DNA from: Pyrenochaeta sp. MPI-SDFR-AT-0127
Lineage: Eukaryota; Ascomycota; Dothideomycetes; Pleosporales; Cucurbitariaceae
Direction: 5' to 3'
NCBI GenBank assembly: GCA_020747015.1
Contig: JAGTJM010000080.1
Coordinates: 1 to 64,000, forward strand
Length of the DNA stretch: 64,000 nt
This document shows positions 54,848-64,000 of this stretch, one piece after another. The stretch's first letter is position 1. Each line of letters starts with the position of its first letter. The position numbers and the translations under genes are program-made. The notes beneath the pieces were generated by a model, which did no database searches, was not told the origin of the DNA, and saw nothing but the letters and a program-made list of their open reading frames with translations.

Positions 54848-54945
54848 AAGCCAGTGGGCGAACATCTGCATTTATGGCGCTGGGTCATTTTTTCCAAGGA
54901 TCTGAATTCAATGGTACTATCTAATAATGATACATTGATCTCTCT

Positions 54946-55410
54946 TCAATTGTTGGTCTCATTGCTGAGACCTTGCAGCATATACCTCGCCCATTCTGGC
55001 GCCTTAATCTTTGAAATCTTGTCATGAAGTTGCCCGGACAGCCCCTCCATTATTTTCGTCTCACGACGTAGTACCACTATTGATGCATAGAAAGATTTTA
55101 GAAACCTGATCTCGCCTTCATCTCTCATTGGCAGCCCTTCGAACCCATATGCGTCAGCAGGTTCCTCGCGTGGCTGGCCGTACGCGTTCTGGGCTGCTTC
55201 CATTTCTATCAACGCTCTGATATGTTGCACATCGGCCGGTGTCTGGCGCAAATGTCGAATAAATTGTTCTAAAAGATCAGCCAGGTGGAGAGCGGTTGCC
55301 TGTAGGTTGATCACAAGACCAAAAATTGGATCGTTTGGAGCTTGATGAACTGGAAATCCAGGTCGTGGCCACCTGATGAACGAGGTGGTGTCAATTGGTG
55401 GTTCAGACAT
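54946..55410 (-). CDS. hypothetical protein, helical
   Basis: A 154-residue frame from ATG 55410. It is helix-rich and has no leader or membrane helix: PIFGLVINLQATALHLADLL, then an acidic loop, then ARYMLQGLSNETNN at the end. I do not recognise the family. The minus strand remains codon-like up to about 55556 (MMANLRSLNHVREC) in another frame, so a 5' exon with an intron near 55440-55500 is possible. Confidence 0.45.
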   Translation of the reverse strand: MSEPPIDTTSFIRWPRPGFPVHQAPNDPIFGLVINLQATALHLADLLEQFIRHLRQTPADVQHIRALIEMEAAQNAYGQPREEPADAYGFEGLPMRDEGEIRFLKSFYASIVVLRRETKIMEGLSGQLHDKISKIKAPEWARYMLQGLSNETNN

Positions 55411-55792
55411 GAATGGAGCAGGAGGCTGATGTAAAGAATAAAGATGGAGTTAAGGAGTTGGTGGTACATTTCACAACCAGCAGACGTTTTATGTAGCTCC
55501 GCAAGTAGATTGCTACATTCACGCACATGATTGAGCGAGCGCAAATTGGCCATCATCCTGTGACTTCACTAATGACTGAAAGAAATCACACACTGGTTTC
55601 TTCACAATTGTAACCCATCATACAACTTTCACCAGGAAGTTATAAAATTCTAGTCATGGTGTTCTTGATTCATAATATGGCAGTGTGAGGGGCTCTTGAG
55701 ACGCCATAATAGTTGCGCAGCTTAAAACTATCAATCACTAATAGTGTAAATTATCTGAAAAACACTGCTGATGATCCACAACCTCATGTTCT

Positions 55793-57250
55793 TTATACAC
55801 TTTTCTTCTCCTTGACACCTGTTTCTGTACCTGGCCATGGTACCAGTCGATTTATGCGCGGAAGTCCCTTCCAAATGCACAGTACTGCCAACGTCAGGAC
55901 TATAGTGATGACCCAGTAAACCCAAATATATTGTGAGACTTTTGGGCCCTGGTTCCCGGGGCCAAAATCCCAAAAGCTGGCACTAAAAAGCGTAGCAACG
56001 AAGGTGCCAGGCAGGAAAAGTAAAGTGACGGCGGCGATAATTCGCATGTCGGCTCCGTACCGGTGATTGAGCGCGTTGTCTTGTTGCGCGATAAGGGCAT
56101 AGACCTGTAGAGTAGTCAATTTCAAGACATAAACGGCAGCGAAACAAGTCATTGTACCATCTGTACTTGAGCTTGGACCGACTCTTTCAAGTAGTCGTTT
56201 CTTCTTCTGGTTCCATCGACAACCTGTTGCATCAATGCCAGGTGATCCCTCATTTTAACAACTAACGCGTCATTCCTTTCATGCTGTTGCTCCGCAAGCT
56301 GCCTGTCTAAACAATTGATGACGACACTCGTGGCTAACAACGATGCACTATTGCTTGCTCCCGCGTTCGCGAGAGCAGTCAACCTTCTTGGCATTTCTGA
56401 GAGATCTGGAGCAGTATATTTACTTACTGGATTAAAATATAGGTTACAACCCATCGACTCTCGAACAGGAAGGAAATCTTGGTATGTTTTTGAAGAGAAG
56501 TCTTTGAGACTGGTCAAAGCCATATCAGTCATAAGTAGTGGAATCAGAGCAGGCTGGTATGCATATTTCTTTGCAGAGCTCAGCTTCTCGAGAATAGCAT
56601 TAACGTTGGCCATCTCAATTCCAAAGCAGACACCGTATGTACAACGAGTCGAGCGGTTATGAGAAACTGCTAATGTGCACTTGAACGGTAGGCTATACAT
56701 GAACCGGAGTAAAAAGCCTGTAAAGACGTTATCTAGGTATTCAATCATCAATTTCATGCTCTATTATACCTCTCCATACAGGATCGCAAGGCTTCGGGCT
56801 GAAGGGCATCGCACACGAACCAGCTTTTAGATGGGCATGAAAACAGACCTCTGCAATGCACCAATGGTTTTGGATAGCTTCGATTACTTCCTGTGAGTAT
56901 GGAACTCGCTTTACGTGCCGTTCGTATTCTTGTGGTGCGATCAGTCTGCGGGCCCATCAGCAGCTATCCCAAATCAATTTGACCTGTACAGACAGCTGCA
57001 ATGACCAATCTTTGTTAACCCCATATGATGACGATGATGAAGACTCACAAAGAGCAACAATCTCATCTTCGCGTTTTGTGTAGACGGTATACTCGATATT
57101 TGACTGGATATAGTGAGTTTGGCAAACTCTTCGTAAAGTGAAGGTACTTACGTTTGTTTGCGAGACGCTCACATGCAGATGTCCATCGATCTTGTCTAGA
57201 AGGTTTGGGTCATCTAACGGCTTCCCACCGAAATGAAACTTTGAGCCGAT
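55793..57250 (-). CDS. CorA-like Mg2+/divalent-cation transporter domain protein (5' end unresolved)
   Basis: Five exons in matching phase: 57250..57152, 57103..57045, 56945..56770, 56717..56158 and 56104..55793. More exons lie upstream but I could not join them with confidence. The C-terminus has the CorA layout: a long helical stalk (LDRQLAEQQHERNDALVVKM), then ADMRIIAAVTLLFLPGTFVATLFSAS (first membrane helix), a short loop and a second helix (WVYWVITIVLTLAVLCIW), ending in a basic tail. The GMN motif after the first helix is replaced by FWDFG, as in many fungal CorA-like proteins, so ion transport is uncertain. Donor 57044 is non-standard (GTCTTC). Confidence 0.72.
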
Positions 57251-58302
57251 CTGAATGTCTGAGAACTAGGACAACCAATTCACCAACGTGCGCGTTGACC
57301 GTCGCGAAGTAGAGTCCTGGTAGCCGCAAGACTACGCTGGGTAAGATGTTCAAATGAATCGCTTCACTCTAGTCGAAGTCCTGCGCAACAGATACAAAGG
57401 AATATCTGGCTAGAAAGTGTTCGCACTGGAGAAGCACTAAATTGTGGCTTGCATCACCCCGCACATCTCCTCATTGAAGCTGAATAGCGGAAAGATCAGA
57501 CAACGTACCAAGATAGAAATCATAATAATCGTGATCAAGTATCTGGACGTCGAAATGACCGCTCCAGAGATAAAATGAAAGGCATGGCTCAGCAATCAAA
57601 GCTACAGTCGATTCAGTACATGTATGGTATGCCTCTGGAAAGAAACTAAATCAGGCGACTTCGTGCAGGCTGACGCAGCCCATTCGATAAGATTTATAGC
57701 CTTCATGTAGGAATTGTTAATCAGACCTCTGTTGCCATTTTGGGCCATTTGGCTCATATTCTGTCCCTGCGGAGAGGGAAACTAGCGGCCTGAGTATTGG
57801 ATTGTACATCTTCAAACCTAACTTATCACCACATAATGACTTTCACAATCCGAGACATTACTCCCACGCTTAACTACGCTTTCCTATATTCTATGGTGTC
57901 GTGAATAGTGACAACGGGTCGTCGATCTATTGGTTGATTGCAGAGCCTAGAAAATCCCAGGAACACAACAAGCGATCAATTACCAACTGCGAGGGTTTGA
58001 ATAAAACGCCCGGTTGCATAGAATCATCTGATCGATATAACTGCACAGTGGATTGTAGGCCTGGTGCTGCCTGCCGGTAACATCAAGGCTACGTGCCTGG
58101 AAAACATGAGGGGCCTGAGTCAGCAGCGTAACACATCTCTCATTGTTTGACTCGGACGCTCTGACGTAATCCGCGGGCCCAAGCATAGCCACACCGGTGG
58201 CGAATGGCCATCCCCATAAGATGTACCTCCCTTTCTCCTCGCCAGCACTTACTCACCTTCTCACCACATCTAAGCTGAAAGACCTTTGCACTTATCGCAA
58301 TC
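57251..58302. other. intergenic / possible 5' exons of the CorA-like gene
   Basis: The minus strand near 57260-57350 is codon-like (GLYFATVNAHVGELVVLVL) and may belong to the CorA-like gene. Otherwise nothing convincing. Confidence 0.35.
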
Positions 58303-58767
58303 ATGGATGAAGATCTCATCGCCTTCGGCATCGTAATGGTGCTATTCCTCTCGTTCCCCGTCTTTATCGTCCTCGGCATCACCGGCTGCGTCGCATACAG
58401 TCGCACCAAAGCCTGGGACAAGTCGCGCAACCAGGCTACTGTTGGTCTTGAAGCTACTCCACTGGTCGATCCCGCCGACGAGGAGTCCGACTTTTACGAC
58501 ACCGAAGACGAAGAAGCTCAAACCAAGCAAAAGGCCGAAGACCAGGCGGACAACTTCTTGACCTTCAACCAGAAATTCAGAAAGGAGTTCAGGAAGGTGT
58601 GGAATGGCAAGGGACGCGAGGATATCGTGAAGCAGAGGGAGCGTGAGGAGAGGAGAAAGTTGGCCAAGGCGGTGGCGAGGGAATTGGATCGTAGGGATAG
58701 ACGCAGGGAGAGGCAGGCTGCAAAGGGTGTCGAGTCCGTGGACTTGCCACCTTACAAGAAGGCGTAA
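58303..58767 (+). CDS. small single-pass membrane protein with basic coiled tail
   Basis: Intronless, 154 residues. One N-terminal helix (about residues 6-30, FGIVMVLFLSFPVFIVLGIT), then an acidic segment (DEESDFYDTEDEEAQ) and a long charged helix (about 95-145) rich in Arg/Glu/Lys (REREERRKLAKAVARELDRR). With a very short N-terminal lead it is probably a signal-anchored protein with a cytosolic tail. I believe similar proteins are widespread in ascomycetes without assigned function. Codon use and the ATG context after a CT-rich leader look genuine. Confidence 0.7.
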   Translation: MDEDLIAFGIVMVLFLSFPVFIVLGITGCVAYSRTKAWDKSRNQATVGLEATPLVDPADEESDFYDTEDEEAQTKQKAEDQADNFLTFNQKFRKEFRKVWNGKGREDIVKQREREERRKLAKAVARELDRRDRRRERQAAKGVESVDLPPYKKA

Positions 58768-61598
58768 ATATTGGCTCCCCCTTGCGAAAAGCCAGTTCGC
58801 TGTACCTTCGGTCTGGGACTGGAGAGATGCATCGAGGCTGCAGATCGTGAAGGCGGTAGCTATTCTCCCTTGGCATAAATTGAACTTATATTATAATTCT
58901 TTCCCTATCACATTTCTTTTCCATGCTGCGCTTTTGAAAACACTCAATCATGGCGGATATTCTATAGCCTAGTGCTCAAAGAGAAGGACCGATATTCATT
59001 GTTCCCATAAGAGGACACGAAGGCACAGACCAGTACTCCTCTATCTCTGACATTGCCTTGTGTGGCACATTCTCCGTCGCAACTTTTGACTTCGTCAATC
59101 CTTCAAGCAGAACAGTATTGCACGCACCTTTTTGTTTCATGCTAAATAAGCATGCCTGACACACTAAAGTCCTGCATCTTCAGATTGTATTAGAGAGCAT
59201 GTTTGAATATGGATATTGCCCTTACGATCATATTATATGATAGTTGATCCTGCGTTGCAACGTTATTTCACCATACAACAACACCTAGAACCTATCATAA
59301 ATTTACGTGAGGTATGCTGAGGCCAACCAGTGCTGATGTCGCTAAGTACCTGCCGCGCGCATATTGACCACCTTTCACCCGAACTCCCCGTATCTGACAT
59401 GCTTCAACTCCAGACATGCAGAATTTATCCGGAATCGGTCAATGAAAATTTTCATCAAGTGAGAACTAGCATGTTCGGCAGCATATGTATCAGAAGCGCG
59501 TCACTTTGCAAGGGAAAATGCAGTCCAAACTGCTTTTCTCAGTAACAGCACAACTTGTAGCTTCCATCTAGTGTCAAGTCAACGATTCGCTCAACTCAAA
59601 TCCATCAGATATGCATAACGTGCTCCTGCATGCAAGCTACGGCACATCTCACCCAAGCTCGGTCCGACCGCAGTTCACCCTCCGAGGAAGCTTGTCAGCA
59701 CGAATATTTGGCCGCACTGCCCTCGTACGGAATATCTGTGGCCTAAAATCTCCGCTCCGCAGCCTGGCTTCACTATAATGCAGTCGATTGCCGTTCCAAA
59801 CCCCTTTATAATGATCTCTTGGCCTTAAGATGGCTGCAAGATGATGTAACGAAATTTGTACGTCGTTACAAAATCCACGTCAGGGCACCATATGCTTTGT
59901 AAAATCGGAACAGTTCGTTCGAAATTACTTTCTCGACCTGAAGATGCGTCTGAAGTCTATGTGATACCGCTTCGGATGCTGCAAAGCCTCTTCGACCACC
60001 TCAGTGCTCTTACGCCGCTGTGCATTCCGACACTTACACCCACAGCATCTAGTTCGTGGCCGAGACAACAACTGACAGGTGCTTATCTTGCCTGGTAAGA
60101 TAACTGAAGCAACAATCCGGTAAAACGTTGCCGCATACTGGCTGCAAGACCTCCCACCCGTTCCTGTGAATAGGAAAGGCTGAGCAACGTCTGAGCGTAT
60201 CTTCACCGCCGACGAAAACCACATTATTGAAGCTAAGTTCCTAGATGATATATGCGCTCTCTAGACAATACATAATCGCCGCAAACGTCGTTTGCGCCGC
60301 CTTCCTACGTGCGTTGTTCTCTCATCGACACCGCTCTCGATGGCGATACTTTTACACACTAAACAACCCAGCTTCGGCTGCCACTCATGACCTCCTGGGT
60401 AGGACTTAGATATTCTAGTAGAACGTCTAGTTTGTTTTCAACTAGGTATTGCATGGCTTGGACAAAGACTGAGGAGCCAGTGGCGCCGGAGCACTCTGCC
60501 TATGGCATACAGTGTTTGAGATTAGGGTGTACTTGGGGCGGTACAGAAATTTTGGAGAAGCCATACTTTGTGGGAATGACGATGACAAGAGAAGAATGCG
60601 AGGTAGGAAATAGAAAAATAAATCACAAAATTAAGATGCGCAAAAGTGTTGCCTAGAAGGTGTTGTAGGGAAGTGCTTCCTGAATACTTGGATGAAGGCT
60701 ATCGCACGGAAGCTTCTCGACTGCACGATCTTTGTGAACAATATATTTGTCTATGCCTAATTAACATGCGGCGTACAGTATGTTACTGGACTGGGTAGTC
60801 GACATGAAGATCAGAATCAAAGTTACTTAACAAGAACCTATTCCGGCAGAAAGTAAAGACACGAGCCGGCGCAGTGTCGCCACGAACCACTATCTCCGTA
60901 ACACGATGCTGTTCAACACGGCTACTGTACCCTTGCATCCACTTCTCCCAGCCTTTTCACACAACTCGTTTGGGGACTTGCCCAAAACTGCAACCATCGA
61001 ACGCAGCACTAGTCGCGACTAACCCTCGTTGTGGCATTTCTAAGCTAGTTTGCAGCCTACTAAACCGCGCCAGGCTACGCCCCATTTCAACGGCTGGCGT
61101 TGGTGTAGGATTAATGAGGCGTGAGCGCAAGGGTGAGTAGCGGCTGGGCGTTCCGCGGGAGATGGTGTGAGATTGGGATGGAGGATGCGAAGGCGTGATG
61201 AATTGTTCATGTGGGATGTCGATGTGGGGTTGTGTGGAGGAGTGGAGGCTGACGAGGCTGACGGGAACATGATAGACGCATGGAAAGGAGAAGTGGGTGC
61301 TATGGAAGCTGACGTATCTCTATTCGGCCAAGATGGTTTCCGGATGTGCAAATGTGGGCGAAACATTATGCGTTTGGAGGCGCTCGGTCAGCGCCGCAGC
61401 CGGACAAAGATTTGGTAGCACAGATGTCCAAATTCAAAACAAGCGCAGACCGCCTGGAACTTCATCGTGTCGCCGAAAAGTGGATTAATTACTGCATGAA
61501 ACTATGTACACATCGCTGTCATATTTACAGTGTGTCACAACTGTGCTGCCAAGGCGTGTGGCCTGCATCTTCCGCACCTGGATGCACCAAGGTGCAGG
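58768..61598. other. 2.8-kb gene-poor region
   Basis: Short frames only, none with family resemblance or plausible splicing. No RNA gene noticed. Confidence 0.45.
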
Positions 61599-63407
61599 TC
61601 AAGGCGTAATTTTGTAGGTAAGACGTCGAGATTTGGCAATGAAGGCATTGATGGCGTTGGCGATCTTTGAACCAGGGTTTGCGAGAATTGACTTTGGCAC
61701 CGAGTAAGTCAAGGACGTTCCTAAAAGAGAAGAGATCTACACTTACATTATGCTCACCATCCGGTGAAGTGGCACGAGTGACAATAGCCTTCTCACTCTC
61801 AGTCAAGGAATTATTACTGTCTACTGAGTTGGTGGCGGTTATGTACGTGGTAACGCTGAAATGGCTCTGCACATTCGGGTTGTCGAAAGGATTATCGCTG
61901 GGCGGATCAATGCGCGCCTGGGATCGCTTCTGATTCGACCTCTTCGGCAAGATGACTGCCAAAGCAATGAGAATAACCAAGGCACCTAATAGTGTGTCAG
62001 ATAATCTTTCAATAATGATAATACACGTAACCAACCTAGCACACCGAAGACGATGAGAAGTGTTCTTAACTGCGGGGTCAACCCGCTCTTCTGCTGAGCA
62101 CCTTTAATGGCTGAAGAACTCGGTGTCGCAGTACTGATGGCCATAAATGAAGACACGGGAAGCGTAGATGATATTGCTGCAGATATTAATTGCGCAGCTG
62201 TAATAGCTTGTGTTGTTGTGCTGATCTCAAAGGTAACAGGTGCTTCCTCTTTTTCCTGTTCCGTTCTCGTGAGGGTGAGAAAAGAGCTTAAGGGGGGAGT
62301 TTGTGGTGTGGCCGATATTGTCAAAGATGAGGAGGAGGGAGCAACAGGTAGTGTCGGCACCGGGATTAGGGGTGAGGAGGATGGAATTGCCGGTTCCGTT
62401 AAGGTAGGTGCCTGAGCAGCGTCTACAGGAGCTGAAGCTGTTGGCTTCGGGTTTATGTTATTGAGTACCATGAAAGATGAAGCTGCGGCTTCATCCATTG
62501 TTGGCTTCGGCTGATTCTTTCCAGGCATGGGCTTATTGACTGTTAAAATTGCTTGTGGTGTGGGGGGATCCTTTGGGACATTGGACCAAACTGGTGGTGT
62601 CGCTTTAGGTGCTTCCTCCGGCCTAGGAGCATCTTGATTGATACTAGGGAGAGGTTCTATATCAACCCTTGCGCTACTTTCGGGCAGTGGAACTGGCGAT
62701 GAGATCACAGGCCCTACAGCTGTATAGGTCTCTCGAACCGTGCTGAGGTTCGCTTGGACCGTACTAGTAGGATTGACTGGAGCGCTTCTTGTCAGCGATG
62801 AGTAAGAAGGGGCGATTGGTCTAAAGGATGCGGCAACCAGTTCGATCGATGGTAGGCCTGACGCTATCAAAATTAAAGCCTTCGAAGATTGTAGTACAGG
62901 AGGGGCCGACAGCTTTGAAGTGAGTGGTAGTCGGCATGATATGGTCTGTTCTGGCGCCAAAGGTAGGTTTGGTGACGCTGATGCTTGAGCGGAGAGTTCT
63001 GGTGGCGGTACTGCCTGTGTTGTCTTCCAAGATATATTTTGTTCTCCCACTAGGTCGCTTAAATCTATTGTGACAGCATTACGTCTATTATTTTTCACCG
63101 GTCTTTCCAACTCTTGAGTTTCTGTCACAACAGAGTGCATCGTATCCTCTTTGCGGTGGTTCTGACTAGCCAGCATTGGCGGTGAATATCGTGGTCTCCC
63201 TGGCGAAGCCATTACGGGAGAGTGTATCCATGGAAAGGGTTGACTGGCCAGCAGTACGTAAAGAGTGACTACAGCGGGATGGCCGCTGATGATAAAGTTT
63301 CCTGATCGTTGCAAGGATCCCAAGCATTGACTTGTTCTCAACCCCTCGACTAGAGACGGCTTCGAGAGAGGAAACGTTTCGGCGCATGGCACATCCGCGA
63401 ACATCAT
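61599..63407 (-). CDS. Ser/Thr/Pro-rich single-pass surface protein
   Basis: Three exons: (63407 or 63212)..62036, 61985..61747 and 61664..61599. Starting at 63212 gives 493 residues; ATG 63407 gives 558. Most of the protein is low-complexity Ser/Thr/Pro/Ala, likely O-glycosylated. One membrane helix is built across the first intron (LRTLLIVFGVLG joined to ALVILIALAVIL), followed by a basic stop-transfer KRSNQKRSQ and a cytosolic tail with DNPFDNPN. This layout recalls fungal wall sensors and mucins, but no WSC or Cys-rich head is present and neither start gives a clear signal peptide, so an upstream exon may be missing. The first donor (GTTGGT) is weak. Confidence 0.6.
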
Positions 63408-64000
63408 TGGACCGCAGCACAATGATCGACCATTTAGTGCGGCTCTACAAAGCGTCGCAAACCATTTGATGCCCTGGCCTGATCTGACGAATCACATGTT
63501 TGAAATCACATTTTCTAAGTGGGGTTGGTTCAGACTCACACATGTTTGGGTGCACAGAAGCGAAACTCTATGCCGACACACGAAACGTAGCGCCAGGAAC
63601 ACAAGCGACTTCAAAGGAGCAACGACAGTCAAGACCGCAACACAACACTGGTCAATTGAATTTTCGTCGTTCAACGACCCATCCGTAGCAAATGACTTGT
63701 TTGACATCGTCATGGACGAGTATGTGCATAGCAGGGCCATGCGCCATATGTGATTCTGCTACAGCGTGTTGTCCTCGGAGCTTCTGACCTCCGACCACAT
63801 CCGTATGGCCTGAACATGAATAGCCCTGTCCCTCTACTCGATCAAGCTGAACTTCTCCCCTCACGACACAAAGCGTCGCCTTGGACCGGAGCATGGACTT
63901 CCGCCACAACAAATTCTTCTGACTTCAGTCCCAAAAAAGCAATACGCCCAGAAAGCATCAGCGTCTCTTTCGTAACTGATACATCACTTAGTCCTGAGTA
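63408..64000. other. window end, no firm gene
   Basis: A minus-strand frame 63894-63652 (81 codons from ATG) is moderately codon-like but has no recognised family; it could be the last exon of a gene extending past the window. Confidence 0.3.

Noticed and set aside
1..64000. tRNA, rRNA, CRISPR array or secondary-metabolite core enzyme
   Set aside because: I saw no T-loop/anticodon arrangement, no rRNA-like sequence, no regularly spaced repeats and no PKS, NRPS or terpene synthase motif; CRISPR would not be expected in a fungal genome.

Overview
This window is filamentous-fungal (Pezizomycotina) nuclear DNA, most likely from a plant-associated or saprotrophic Dothideomycete; that placement is an inference. 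The signs are short introns (about 43-114 bp) with GTRNGT donors and YAG acceptors, Zn2Cys6 transcription factors, secreted plant-wall esterases, GPI-type wall proteins, an accessory P450 reductase, fungal MFS sugar and quinate transporters, and a Tad-like LINE. I saw no tRNA, rRNA or CRISPR array. Exon joins were worked out by hand from reading phase and splice motifs, so those in the evidence fields are models, not transcript data.

Layout. 0-8.9 kb: the 3' end of a gene cut by the window edge, a WD40 protein, a secreted beta-lactamase-like serine hydrolase, a TA-flanked MITE, a secreted carboxymuconate-cyclase-like beta-propeller and a GNAT acetyltransferase. 9.3-17.7 kb: a secreted enzyme zone with a rhamnogalacturonan acetylesterase, a CE1 esterase, a small conserved protein and a trypsin. 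18-29 kb: an alpha/beta hydrolase with a cysteine nucleophile, a decayed LINE gag relic, then a full-length LINE (21034-26996, minus strand) with two intact ORFs and a 14-bp target-site duplication. The LINE lies 0.2 kb upstream of a Zn2Cys6 regulator whose DNA-binding domain is split over three exons. 29.2-33.0 kb is gene-poor. 33-37 kb: a BIM1-like membrane-anchored protein, divergent to a GPI-type Cys-rich protein, then an AsaB/CmcJ-type oxidoreductase.

37-55 kb is the most coherent stretch. It holds an inositol-type MFS transporter, a dedicated cytochrome P450 reductase divergent from a P450, a Zn2Cys6 regulator, a Gfo/Idh/MocA dehydrogenase divergent from a second Zn2Cys6 regulator, and a quinate-permease-like MFS divergent from a DapA-type aldolase. 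Two uptake proteins, an oxygenase with its reductase, a dehydrogenase, an aldolase and two regulators, arranged as three head-to-head pairs, suggest a catabolic cluster for a cyclic polyol, quinate-like or aromatic compound. That function is inference. 55-64 kb: an uncharacterised protein, a CorA-like membrane protein, a small single-pass membrane protein, a long gap and a Ser/Thr/Pro-rich single-pass surface protein.
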